The translations under genes and the position numbers were made by a program. A DNA stretch of 64,000 nucleotides from Chimonanthus salicifolius (lineage: Eukaryota; Streptophyta; Magnoliopsida; Laurales; Calycanthaceae), in the NCBI GenBank assembly GCA_013350335.1, contig CM023538.1, forward strand, positions 59,385,080-59,449,079, in the 5' to 3' direction. The first letter of the stretch is position 1. Each line of letters begins with the position of its first letter. Shown in pieces: positions 1 to 11,360 of this stretch. The notes beneath the pieces are model-generated. The model was not told the DNA's origin and ran no database searches. It saw only the letters and a program-made list of their open reading frames with translations.

Positions 1-420
1 TGCTTGTCTAATGAAGGAGTGGATCATCTAGAGCGCTCATCAATGTCATCCTTCTCTTAGTAATTTTTGTCTTTATGGTTGTAGTTATGCTTTTCCTTCT
101 GTTTTTTCTTAAATGGAAAGTTTTTTTCCTTGTACTTTCTTCTCACTCAATGGTATCTCCCTTTTAACTTTTCAAAAAAAAAAACACACAAACACCAACA
201 CAGTAGGGAATAGATGGAGAGGATATGTTTGTGGGGTAAAAGAAGAGATTTTTTTATACTATGGCAATTTGGGGGAAGTAAACATGGTCTTTATTCTACG
301 AACATGGAGTTTTCGATTATTTGTTTTCTACTTCACAGTGTCTCTCTCTTTTCTTGTACCACCAAGCTAAACTTGTACATTTGTACTTTTTTTTTGTTAT
401 CACTGAATAAAAATAAAATA
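1..420 (+). mobile_element. probable LINE 3' end (RNase H tail plus 3' UTR)
   Basis: The first 60 bases are open in frame 1 and end in TAG at 58-60, giving a tail with the motif LSNEGVDHLERSSM. This resembles the C-terminus of the RNase H domain of plant L1-type LINEs (typically ...AD.LAKEGV...), but the match is short. It is followed by T-rich sequence and an A-rich end (AATAAAAATAAAATAAAAG near 405-424), as expected of a LINE 3' UTR and tail. It lies in an intron of the RabGAP gene. An alternative is ordinary intron sequence. Confidence 0.35.
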
Positions 421-690
421 AAAGATTCCTGATGTAAGACATTGACTGCTTATCTGGCTTCCAACCTTTATACCGTATCAAAGTGCATGCAGCTGAAAAG
501 AATGCTTCAGTGTAACCATTTCAAAATTTGTTGTCTTCTAGTTTTGTTGGCAATTTGTATAAAAATTCCCTTCTAAAACGCTAATTTGAGTAAAACTGAA
601 GTTATCATTATGAGATGTTTAGAGTGTATGATCTAATGTTACTCATCTATGTTTTCCTCATATCCGTAGTTGTCTGGAAGTAGTTCAAAC

Positions 691-1409
691 CAGTGTTTTA
701 AAAACCGAACCAGTCCGCGATTGAACAGGCGGTTCAACCGCAACCGGCTTACATATGGGCTTTTTTTTTCAAAAAACCGCCTAAAGAATAAAACTGTAAA
801 AACTCGTAAACCATTAAAACATTTTAAAAAATTCAACTTAAGCAACCCTTGAAAAACCTTCTCTTTAAAAATATTAGTTTGATATCATGTAGCCCAATGG
901 GCCACATATTGCCCAGCCTAACAAGGCCGAGCATGGAGTGAAATTTTCACTTCTCAGCTACCCAGTTTTATAGCCATCACCTTGACGGAGAACTTTACTC
1001 CCGGTCGATGTGGGACTGGGAGTAACACGCCCCAATCTCCCTCTCTTCCCTTGCCAAGACACATGCACAAACTTGTCTTTCAAAGTTGAGATTTAACAAA
1101 ACAAGGGTTGGTGATTTTATAATAATAGAAAAGCAAATATAAATGGTTAATAAAGAAACAAGGGTGGGTAGGGGATGTTCTAATGTAAAATATTATTAAA
1201 TATAAATAAGTGAATTCTTTTATATTGAATATATAATTATGAAACATTTTAACAAAAATTAAAGCAAATATTTAATTAAAGTTTAATTAATAATTTAATA
1301 TTATTTATAATATTAATATTAATGGCATGGGTTTGACCGTGGTTGAATCTTATTTAACCCAACCTTCTGTTTAGACGGTTCATTACATAGGTCGGTTTTT
1401 AAAACACTG
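691..1409. mobile_element. non-autonomous hAT-like element, 719 bp, with 8-bp target-site duplication
   Basis: The ends are inverted repeats: left CAGTGTTTTAAAAACCG at 691, right GGTTTTTAAAACACTG ending at 1409. The element is flanked by a perfect 8-bp direct repeat, gttcaaac (683-690 and 1410-1417). The CAGTG terminus and 8-bp duplication are hallmarks of the hAT superfamily. No transposase frame is visible inside, so it is non-autonomous. It sits in an intron of the RabGAP gene. A related, end-degraded copy lies near 44.31-44.81 kb and a left-end fragment near 49.17 kb. Confidence 0.85.
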
Positions 1410-1763
1410 GTTCAAACTTATTGTCCACTAAATAATTATCAGTTATTTAAACAAAATGCTAGTTTAACATGTTTAATAGACCATGAAAAAAGCTGAAAAA
1501 ATATCTAATCATTTTAATTCATTTATTTTTGTGTAGGTAAATATTACATCAAAGATTCCATTGAACCATTGCAGCAATTAATGTCTTATATTCAAGTTTC
1601 TATCTGATAATTTGCATTGTGATACTTTTTATATTTTATTATTCATTGTTTTGTAAATCTATTAGTTCATGCTTGTTCCTTTGAGAACGCAAGTCTCTTA
1701 TGGACATTTTTTCTCTTATTTTCAAGTTTCTCATGATATGCATTGTTATTTGAAAATTTAAAG

Positions 1764-1869
1764 CGAGGAAATTTCAGATGCACAGACAATTCTGTTGGGG
1801 TGGAGAGTCAACTTAGTAGTTTAGCATCAATCACTCAAGTTCTTGATCCAAAGCTTCATCAACACCTAG
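1764..1869 (+). CDS. RabGAP exon (first in window)
   Basis: Codes RGNFRCTDNSVGV... to HQHL and ends one base into the next codon (phase 1) at donor G|gtatga. The acceptor is taken as AAAG just before CGA because plant homologues read ...RRL-RGNFR here. An alternative acceptor at ATTTCAG (ending 1777) would drop the RGNF residues. The frame is also open upstream to a TTG at 1743, but that is intron. Confidence 0.85.
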
Positions 1870-3032
1870 GTATGAAATATGTTCTCATGCCCCATGTATA
1901 CCAGCTGGTGGACAGACATTCTTCTTTTTTTCCCCAAATATTAGTCCCAGGTTTCCATGATTTTTCACATTACTCTTCGTACTTGCATATAATCTTTTCT
2001 ATACATTACTTTTTTTCTTCTTTTGATATGTAAAGACAAAGTGCAAACCTTGACATCAAGGGGATTTCTGTTGTTCACATTTCTAATGTAAGGGCCTTCT
2101 TGTTTGTGGTTCACATTTCTAACGTGAGGGGGGAGTTTCAGACGAGTGTTAAAGGTGATGGGTCCTTGAATTTAACTACACATATTGTGGGATTCATTTT
2201 CTTCTGGGGAAAGTGGCTAACCACTGTAGGTCCTTCACCATTCATCTTTCATTCTTTGCCCCAAACCCTTGTTAAACCTCATCACTTACATGGTACAATA
2301 CAATGCCATTTGCAAACTGATACAGCAACAGCTGATAAAATTAACTCAGATTGCAAGTTCGATCAACTTTGGATCTTTTGACGATGTTTAGAATATGGAA
2401 ATATCCAAATTTGTGTACAAAACAATATGACAACACTCTAAGTCTGAAAGCATGCAAACCTTGCTATTAAAGACTTCATGTTTCCCTATAAAAATACAAG
2501 AGTATGATGATGATCTGACCAACAACCATAGCTAGCCTATCTTTATTTTTCCTCCTCTTTTGTCTTTTATTTTCTCAAACATTCTTTTAGAGATACAGAA
2601 GCTTCTGACACAGCACATGGATGCGTGAAATGACCTGTGGACGGGGCCACAGTTTGTCCATGATCAGCACCTTCAGATACATTTGATTTGAGTCCTCTTC
2701 TGTCTATTTATTTTATATGAAGTTTTCAATTCCACCAGTTTTGTTTGCACATCTTGGTTCTTAACCAGAATGGTCATGGTCCACTGCTAAAGCTGTTCCT
2801 GTTTGTGTTGCATCTGTAGAAATCTGTTGCAACAATTGTTGTGGAATGAAGATGGGTTTCAGTGAGAGAGAGCTTTTAGCTGGTGTGAACATGACACTAC
2901 AAATAAGACAGTGATATCAAAGTGTCAGAATGGAACGTGATCATTGAAAATTGAGCTGCCACGCGAGAGAGAGAGAGAGAGAGATGTCAAAGTTCCATAA
3001 TGGAATATGATCATTGAAAATTTGAGGTGTCA

Positions 3033-3071
<39 letters not shown>

Positions 3072-5250
3072 TGTCAAAGTTCCATAATGGAATATGATCA
3101 TTGAAAATTTGAGGTGTCACACGAGAGAGAGAGAGAGAGAGGAGGAGGAGGAGGGGGTGGGAACCTTAATGCAAGCATCACTTAATTCAACCCCACTTGC
3201 CAAAAAATCAGGCTACGGCAATCAGGTTCAGCCAAGTTTCATGTCCAGCAGCAGGCCATGAATGGAGTCCAGCTACACATCCCATAAAGTGCCCTCATGG
3301 TGAAATATCCATTTTATATTGCATCTTCACTTCATGTTGTGCTAATTTAGATGGACTAATGTTCTTTATATACATAGGGTTGACTCCTAATTTCATATTG
3401 GTATTGTCTGGATGTTTTGGTGTCTAGGATTGCATCAACTAGCTAGTTTCTTTCTTCTCAATAGGAAGTGTCTAGATATGATCGACTCAGTTTTATTCTT
3501 ACATTACGGAGACAAAGTACAAGTACCATGGACATGGTTAAGTTACAAAATCCTCTATAATTTTGTCATTCCAAATATCCATAATGTGATTTCTTCCTTC
3601 TGTCCCTCTAATGGATTAAGGTAAATGATTATTTCACTTGCCAATGGATTAAGGCAAATAATTATTTCAGTTGGTAAAACAAGGCAAGAACATATGCCAA
3701 ATACATCTTTTGAATCGTTCTCCAAGACAAAAGTAGTTAAAGAGATCATGTGAATGTAGCACTGGTGCAGCAGAATCTAGGACAAAATGGGTATTTACTG
3801 TTTTGGAAGTTGTACAATGTGATTTTTCCTGTAGATGTTTCTCTTTTCCTGCACTCATTTCTGATTATTTTAATGGATTTTTTTACAAAGGTAAATTTAT
3901 TGTAACTTTAACCATTCTTATTAATGTGTTTTAGTGTCAATTCAATTACTGTTTATTTCTTTTCATTTCCACTTAGAGAGGACTCAAGATATTTCTTGTA
4001 CTTGTATATGTTTCTGATGCTTTGCTAAAATGGAAAATAATGAGAATTTTTTTTAATGATCTTGGATCACAGAAACACTAGGAGGAGGAGACTATTTATT
4101 TGCATTCCGAATGCTTATGGTACTATTCCGTCGAGAATTCTCATTTGCAGACTCATTATACCTTTGGGAGGTAAAGAGCATTAAATAAAGATTTGAACCT
4201 CAATCAAATGAAGTCCTTCAGTTGTCTGTATTTCTATTACTGTTTTTATTAATCACTGAGTTTTATATCAATGCATAATTTCAAGACTGTAAATTTCACC
4301 AATTGAAACAGTCAACCTTAATGGAGAAAGTGCACCAATGCTAATTCCATTCCATCTGTTGGTACTTGCTGTTGTTGATGAGACAGGCTATCATTTGAGC
4401 CTATAAAACAAATTTCTGAAAAGGTAACCATAATTTTATTAAAAATTTACAACAGAAAACTGATGCAGCATATTAGAAATATGCTGACCAAAAGGCCCCA
4501 ACGCTTCCGAACAAACCAGAATCCAAATAAAACCATAATTCTGTTCCCTCCATAATGCTGACAGAGGTAACAAGTCTTGTAAACCAAATCCAACCCTTTA
4601 ACCTTTATATGTAAACCAAAGCCCCAACCCCCCCAAATAGAGAAGCCGTTATAATCTTTCATTTCTCTCATAGCTAAAACTGCAAGATATCTTTTAAGCA
4701 CTTCACATATTTTATTTTATGCCCTTGAAGTGTTAGGGTACTTTTGTAGAACAAACAAAATTAAAGGTAAAACAATAAAAATGCAGCCATAAGAAGTGAA
4801 TCGACTAAAAGGGAAGGGCTATGTTGGCAGGGATTCCCTCTTAATGCAGATGAATATCTTCATTTAGAAAGTAGGGCATTACCATTTCAGAGTCGCTTTA
4901 CTTTATACTCTCGTTGTCTTGATATCCATGGCTTTGGGGATCACATTAGTAGCTATGACGAAACAGCCTTTTACAAAATATAATGGAAACAATTTAAATT
5001 TTTTGAATGGATTGAATTTGCAATACAATTGAGTATATTAATGTCTCAGTGGTTCCAAACAAAAACAAGAAAGTGTATTTTCCTGTACAGGTTGGATATC
5101 GATGCATCAAAAGGTGTGGCCGATCACTTCATCTATATACGTATTCACATACATAAGTTATTACAAGGTGGTTTCAAGAGACTGACTGTCTATTTGATGT
5201 CCAACTCTCCTCCTCTGTCCATGTCTCATGCATTCGTCCTCGTCTCCCAG

Positions 5251-5286
<36 letters not shown>

Positions 5287-8200
5287 TGGTTACTGACAAC
5301 CACCAAAAACATTCTGGAAGATCGAAACATGCAAAAGATAAAGCACCCCAGCAGACTTAAAAAGTGAGTGATTGTGGGTGGTCTATTTTAGCAAGCAAAG
5401 CTCATTTTTAATCTCTACTAGATTTTATTGAGGTAGTGAGAAAAACAACATAGTGAAGAGGTCGTTGAGCTAAAGGGTTGCTGACAAACACCAAAAATGC
5501 TGAGGAAACTGAAAAACCCCAAAGATAGAAATCCCTAGCCAAACATACTTAAAAAAGCAGCAGCATTCACTCCTTCCAACTCTACCTAAGTTCTGAGTAT
5601 GAAACCAGTCCGAACCCTTGTTAATTGTTCCCCAAGAGACTTCCACATGCTTAGCTGGTGACTCTTCCTGAAACAACTAAAACCACCCATTGTTCTCTTC
5701 CTTCCAAACTGTTCACAAACTGCAGGAAGCACAATAACCGCATGGATGAACACCTTTTAGAACCAAACTACTGGTACCAATCATGCATGTTGGGAGAGTG
5801 CCAATCATGAATTGGTGCCCGTCTTTCAATCTGTTTGGATGTTCACTGTTTTGTTTGAATCACCCTACAACTTAAAACCATTAATCTTCTGAGTGATCGA
5901 CAATAACAACAGGTGTTTAATCCATTCTTGGACCTACAATATCAGTTATGTGGGAATAGGTTTGTTCAAACGATGATGATGATGCTGAGGTTTGTTCAAA
6001 CCTATTTTTTTGGCAAGAGCTGGCCACAAGGTGGAAATTTTCTTAATCATGCTAAAAACTTATCCTATTCTTACCTATATTGTCATTTTTCACAAATTTT
6101 GTTTGATGTATACTGTTTGGTTGTTTTTGTAGCCCTGCAATTTTTCTTTTCTAGATCATTAATATCCCATGCTTGTTGACACAGATGATGTGGGCTCTAG
6201 AATATGATTCAGACACCTTCTCCATGTATGAAGAGCCTAATCCAGCCAGTGGAAAGATAGAGGGGTCTAAAACAAAGGCAACACGCCAATGTGGAAAGTA
6301 TGAGAGGGAAAATATGAGGAATGGAGATCCAGAAGGCAACCTCCCTATTTCTGTTTTCCTTGTAGCCAGTGTCCTGAAGGAAAAAAGTTCAAAACTTTTG
6401 AATGAAGCAAGAGGGCTAGATGATGTTGTCAAGGTATATAAATGCTAACTGGTTTTTTTGCTCCTCAAAAAATATTTAAAGAACAAATTAAAAACAAGAA
6501 TTAAATAGAAACTACTACTACAGCATCAACTACATATTTATGAGTTGGAGTTCGCTTATAAGAGCTTTGAAGTTAGTAGCCACAAGGACAAATGCCAAAA
6601 TATAATTCATGGAGACAAATGGCACTTCCATGATATAGTAAAGTTGAGGGTTATGGAGTGGGTGTGAGGTGTGTGGATGTGTGTGGATGGTCCATGCATT
6701 TTTGCATATTACATTCATGCATGTGTGTGCATGTGGATTGGTTGGGGAGTCCAGTCAGGGTCAAATCGAACCGATTTTGATACCTGAAAGCCTAGCCTCG
6801 CTGCTGCTAATAATTCGACATCAGAACTCACACCATTGAAATGCTTTCTATATTAATTTTCCTTGTCGTCAAAGCCATTTATCCTATCTATCTAGCATTG
6901 GTGCTTAATTGGATTAAGGCAAATTCTTTTCAATGGTCAACTGCCAAATTGACACCCATACTTGATTTCTTGGTAATTAGCACTAGTTTTTTTTTTTTTT
7001 TTGGAAGACCCAGGAGAAACCTCAGACCCACCCCAACTTACGCCTCGGCCGTAGCCCTCCTAAAACTCCTGGGAGGGAGGGCCATCGCACCCACGTCCCG
7101 GGTATGGGCCACTAGGACTCGAACCCATGACCTCTCCCTTCCCGAGGGGGGAGGCCACCTGTTGAGCTACCCTAGTGGTGGGTATTAGCACTAGTTATTT
7201 GTAAACAACATACACCAAGAAAGAGCAAATGACTACCATTACCTATCACAGTTGTGCAAATCATTCATAATTAAGGCATATAAAAGGCTCTCAAAAGGAC
7301 CCCCTGGTGCAACCTGCTGGCTCCCCTCCATATCTTGAATCACTTTAAGAAGTTTGTCTTATTGACTGCCTTAGAAATTTATTATGGGCATTGTTCAATT
7401 GATAAAAGCCATTCATAATTTTCCTCTCTAACACATCCTCATGAGTTATTTCCATAAGATAATGGTGTTCTCGTAATTTTGACTTAGACTCATCATTTTT
7501 CATCTTTATCTATTTTTTATTATCTTATATGGAACTAAGCATTGAACTCTGTTTCATTTTTTTTTTTAAAAGGAGAAATTTTCTAACTACCATTCAGAAT
7601 TATTCAGATGCTCACGTTGTATTTCAATATGAAAATTGAATCTATAAGTTGGAAAGCATCATAATATGGTACAAGTTTATGGGAGCAAATTGTGACTCAT
7701 TTTGCAAGTGGTTATTATAATAAACTTCTAGGGTTTGGGTTGTGCCCTAATAGTTTCAAGTTTTTGGATCTGATGTTGCAATACTACATTCATTGGAATT
7801 TCATTTTTTTAAAATCAAATGTTACTTGCAACTATACCAAGATAAGGTACCAAAAGTCAGGGTAAAAAGCCCACAACACTATCAGTTTTATTTGACTTTT
7901 AGGGTGCATGAGATTTTTTTTAAGATGTATCTGCATCTTTTTCTTTTTCCCATTCATTTTTTTTAGATACAAAAAAAAAAAAAACCTAGAAATCCTAGTT
8001 CTCAACATTCATCCATAAAGTGAAGTAAAGATGAAGGAACCCTTCATTAAGATAGGAGATAACCATTTCCAACCACAACCACTCAATAGCAACAACAAAT
8101 GACGTGTAACACTACAATAGAAGCCCCTAAACCTCGTTCAAGCATTATTCTTACAAAACAATTGGTTCCATGACAAAATTACAAATACATGTAAGATAAT

Positions 8201-10988
8201 GGTGTATACTAAAAAAGAAAAAGCATTTTAAGATCAATAACTGGAAAGGATTATTTGTTGAGATCCATTTTCAGCACAAAAGGCCCAAACATGGATTGTT
8301 TCTCTTTCCTCATCCAGCCTTTTTCTGGAGCAATAAATGAACTTTCATTAGCTGATGGAAACTTTTAAAATTGTTAAACGTGAGAGTCATCAATAGTTTT
8401 GGTGGTCTTTAAAGCAGGTAATATTGTAACTTTTGCAAGCTATTTTGTTAGGTAAAGATTGGGTTTTGATGTTTCTCATCATTTGACTTCGTTTTCAGAT
8501 CTTGAATGACCTAACTGGAAACCTGGATGCAAGAAAAGCTTGCACCGGTGCAATCAAGCTTCACAAAAAATACCTTAAAAAGGTAAAGTCAGCTCTTCCC
8601 ATTGTTCAAGTTGCTTGGTGTGGCCTTTCTCCCTTGATGACATCCTTGCATATGCCATGCCTGCATATATCTGATAACAAATTTAAGACTGGTGAACTTG
8701 TGATAAGATGAAGCAGACCTAGTTTACCGTTATCAAATACATCAACACCTTGGAGTCATTATGTTCAAAATTGGAAAAATCTAACAAGTGAATAGCACTA
8801 GAATTTAGTGATGCAGTGCACCTCCTCCAAACAGTCCATGTTGCAAGTTGCTCTATTGACTGGATTATTAACTGAATGGGTCACATTACGGGTGACTTAC
8901 TAGCTTCTTATTACATGTACTGGTTCTAAACCAGACTGGACTGCTCAGAGCTATGTTGCATGGGTATTGATACAATTGTCGGAGTCTGACAACAGAATGA
9001 GGTGCTTGATTTGGCCAATCCCAAAAGTAGGACTTGCAAATTCAGCATAATATATAATTAATTTTAATTTTTTTTATTTTAATGAAAATCATGCAACACT
9101 AATAGAAAATAGTGACCTAGATTTACTTTTTTTTTATGATAACAAAAGATTTTATTTGTAAGAGAAGAAGAATGATTTAAGAGAGAACAAAAGGTCTAAT
9201 TCAAGGTGTAATGGGTAGGGAATTAAGGGTTCCTTGTTAAGGATGTCTTTGGTGTGGTATAAATATTTAATACCTCGCTATTCTCTTTGTACTTCTTTTT
9301 ATTTTAATAAATTTTGTGATGTTACTGATTCAGGAAAAAAAGTCTAATTCAAGGTAAACAGCCCCCTAAATGTGAACACAACATGGTTACCCACATAAAT
9401 TGTGGCCAAGTCATGCATGTGATTTCATTGATGCATCTTCTATAGATTGTTTACATAACTAAAACATAGCCCATGTCTCTATTGCTACTACTTACGTGAC
9501 CCATGACTCTACAACTCCTTTTTCTTGGTAAACTAAACCCATGATTCGGCAACTACTTTTTAGGTAACTACACCCATGATGTAATACAAAGTCAAGTACA
9601 AGAGACACCTAAACCCACCCCACTAACATTCAACAACTTCAAACACCTCCATGCACATGGATATTACAATAATATCCCTAGTTATGTACAAGGCCTATAA
9701 CAAAGAAAAGAACGTACAATAAAGAGATCCACCCCAAAGAGGGTATGAGGAAACTGTACCAATCTGAAAAAACACAAGATTATAAGAAAATTGCTAGAAC
9801 ATGATAGTCCACTTATCACATTCATAACTAATTCCCATTGAATTGATTTAGCAAGCAACCCAGCAAAAGAGTTCTAGCCATTGTTCAATGAATGATATTC
9901 TTCCTGATGTGCTCGTTGACATTTTTAAAGAGAATGCTTTATCCTCAAAGATTCATTGGTTCTTTTCTCCCCAAACAAACTAGGTAACAGTCAAGGATAC
10001 AATTTTCTACGTCTTAACATTGAATACCTAATAGCTTTGAGTGAGGGGAGAAGAGGAAGAGGAAGAGGTTTTGGCAAAGAGTACATGGAAAGAAAAGACT
10101 CCACTACATTCTTTGGTCTAAACTTCTAGTTTTACTCTTAAAAATTTAGTAACAAACACGTCAATGTTCTAGTTAGGTTTTAAAGGACTGATGGTATGGT
10201 AATCTTGGAAAATAATGTCAAGTACTAGAATATTCTATGAAGGATCTGTGAATGATCCATGCAGTCTTTAAAAAAAAATCCATAGACAGTGGTGAAATGT
10301 CCGACACAAGTGTCACAAATTTTAAAGAATTCGTGCAACCTGGGTTCAGACACAGCAGGTTTCAATCAGAACCAGTGATCCGCTCTAATTATAATAAAGA
10401 AAACTGACCAAAAGTAGAAACTTATTTTCTTGGTTTGTTATTTACATTGTTTCACATTAGCAGACCTCATGGTCCAACTTAATCAAACTTGACATTAACC
10501 AGTTTGGGTAAAGCAATCCACTTAAGTGGTTTTTGTTCCCTTCTCGTTATTTATGGTCAAGCTAATTTTGTTATTTCCCTTTTAGAAGAATGTGGATTAT
10601 TTTATTGATTGGTTTGGCTGACCTCTCATCATTCAAGTTCTCTGTTATCCACATTATTCTTGCCTTCTGCCACACATTTGCATGTCATCTATCAGATGAA
10701 TGTCAGACTGATCAAATTGAGTTTTTTTCCTGCCATTATTGGTCTACAGTAGAATCAACACTGTAAGTTTGGATGTGATGAACTAAGTGGGGTGTGCTTT
10801 GGGAAATATATTCCTTTGGAACGTGTGGTGTGCTTGAGGGGGAAAATGTTTGAATTGTGTCATTTTTTACACCATTGGTTGACTTTTTCCATTTTTGTTA
10901 ATAGTGATATTTTCAATCTGTTGTATGCATTGTGCATTAAAAACTTTTTCTTTTTCATCCATTTTTTACACTGCAGGCGAAGAAGTAG
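1764..10988 (+). CDS. TBC1-type Rab GTPase-activating protein, C-terminal part (5 exons)
   Basis: RabGAPs of the TBC/Gyp1 type speed GTP hydrolysis on Rab/Ypt GTPases and so switch off membrane-traffic steps. Five exons join in frame: 1764-1869, 4073-4170, 6185-6433, 8499-8582 and 10977-10988. They encode 182 residues ending in TAG. Recognisable family stretches, in order, are GNFRCTDNSVGVESQL, DPKLHQHL, YLFAFRMLMVLFRREFSF, LYLWEMMWALEYD, QCGKYERENMRNG, PISVFLVASVLKEKS, ARGLDDVVK, ILNDLTGNLDARKACTGA and the terminal YLKKAKK. This is the C-terminal half of the TBC domain plus the plant-specific tail. The catalytic arginine and glutamine fingers would be upstream, and no exon for them is found between 1 and 1763, so the gene starts left of the window. 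Splice sites are GT-AG and phases agree at every junction. Introns are 1.7-2.4 kb and hold transposon debris. Nothing suggests a pseudogene in the part seen. Confidence 0.93.
2905..3155. repeat. three tandem units of about 70-100 bp separated by (GA)n runs
   Basis: The segment (gatgtcaaagttccataatgg...gaaaatttgaggtgtcacacga) occurs three times in a row, each followed by a (GA)n tract of 7 to 16 repeats. It lies in the RabGAP intron between exons 1764-1869 and 4073-4170. The alternation of a unique unit with GA runs suggests replication slippage anchored on the GA tracts. Confidence 0.85.
4073..4170 (+). CDS. RabGAP exon
   Basis: With the G carried over from the preceding exon this reads E-T-L-G-G-G-D-Y-L-F-A-F-R-M-L-M-V-L-F-R and on to SLYLWE, 33 codons. 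The acceptor is ATCACAG and the donor GAG|gtaaag. It is the conserved GG-Y-LFA-RM core of the TBC domain. The exon is too short to stand out as an open frame, but the homology is unmistakable. Confidence 0.93.
5251..5284. repeat. (CA)n microsatellite
   Basis: About 16 uninterrupted CA repeats in a RabGAP intron. A potentially polymorphic marker. Confidence 0.95.
6185..6433 (+). CDS. RabGAP exon
   Basis: 83 codons starting MMWALEYDSDTFSMYEEP and ending ARGLDDVVK at donor AAG|gtatat; the acceptor is GACACAG. It holds the end of the TBC domain, then a hydrophilic linker (about 20 residues rich in K, G, S, T), then the plant-specific QCGKYERENM and FLVASVLKEKS blocks. Confidence 0.95.
6989..7183 (-). 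mobile_element. tRNA-derived SINE with 13-bp target-site duplication
   Basis: Read on the minus strand it starts near the Pol III A-box (TAGCTCAACAGG), has a perfect B-box GGTTCGAGTCC, a GC-rich body and a poly(A) tail (the T run at about 6987-7002 on plus). It is flanked by the 13-bp direct repeat attagcactagtt (6976-6988 and 7184-7196). It lies in the RabGAP intron upstream of the exon at 8499 and looks young. Confidence 0.92.
8499..8582 (+). CDS. RabGAP exon
   Basis: 28 codons, ILNDLTGNLDARKACTGA to YLKK, between acceptor TTTTCAG and donor AAG|gtaaag. It matches the conserved basic C-terminal tail of plant members. Confidence 0.95.
10977..10988 (+). CDS. RabGAP last coding exon (AKK stop)
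   Basis: A four-codon coding end, GCG AAG AAG TAG, right after acceptor CACTGCAG. Joined to the preceding YLKK it gives YLKKAKK, the usual end of this family, which is why this tiny exon is accepted. Confidence 0.88.
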   Translation, partial: AKK

Positions 10989-11360
10989 GTCAGTCACGAG
11001 GGCAATGTACCATATGATACAGATTGATAGCATGGTATTCTCACAAAATGAGCAACCTGCCAGCTTTCTTTAAATACAAATCTCGGTTTAGAGCGTGGTG
11101 ATTCTATACATATCCTTCATACCACTTTCTTTTTCTGTTTCATCTGTACCGGTGAGCACAATTGTGAGATCCTTGTATTAAATTTATAAGGTTATAAGAT
11201 TCTATATTCTTTTTTCTTTCGAAAAGAAGGGTCATATATTCTTCCCCTTTTTGTTGTATACCTTTGCATTACGAGTGTATTATTATCATTACCACTTGTT
11301 GTGGTTCTTTATTTTTGAGACACAATCCATACTCAATAAAATCATTCAAAATTTACATTT
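10989..11360 (+). terminator. RabGAP 3' UTR and likely poly(A) signal
   Basis: Sequence after the stop carries no further open frame and includes AATAAA at 11335-11340, with T-rich stretches upstream. This is the most likely polyadenylation region. The exact cleavage site cannot be read from the sequence. Confidence 0.5.

Noticed and set aside
1..1763. Search for the preceding RabGAP exon (YCQGMSD ... FWCFERLMRR)
   Set aside because: Not found in any frame; the interval holds a LINE-like tail and a hAT-like element, so the exon must lie left of the window.
6151..6432. 93-codon minus-strand frame
   Set aside because: Antisense shadow of the RabGAP exon 6185-6433.
7084..7188. Possible genuine tRNA gene (good B-box)
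   Set aside because: It cannot fold as a cloverleaf with an anticodon arm in the right place; a GC-rich SINE body, poly(A) and target duplication identify it as a SINE.
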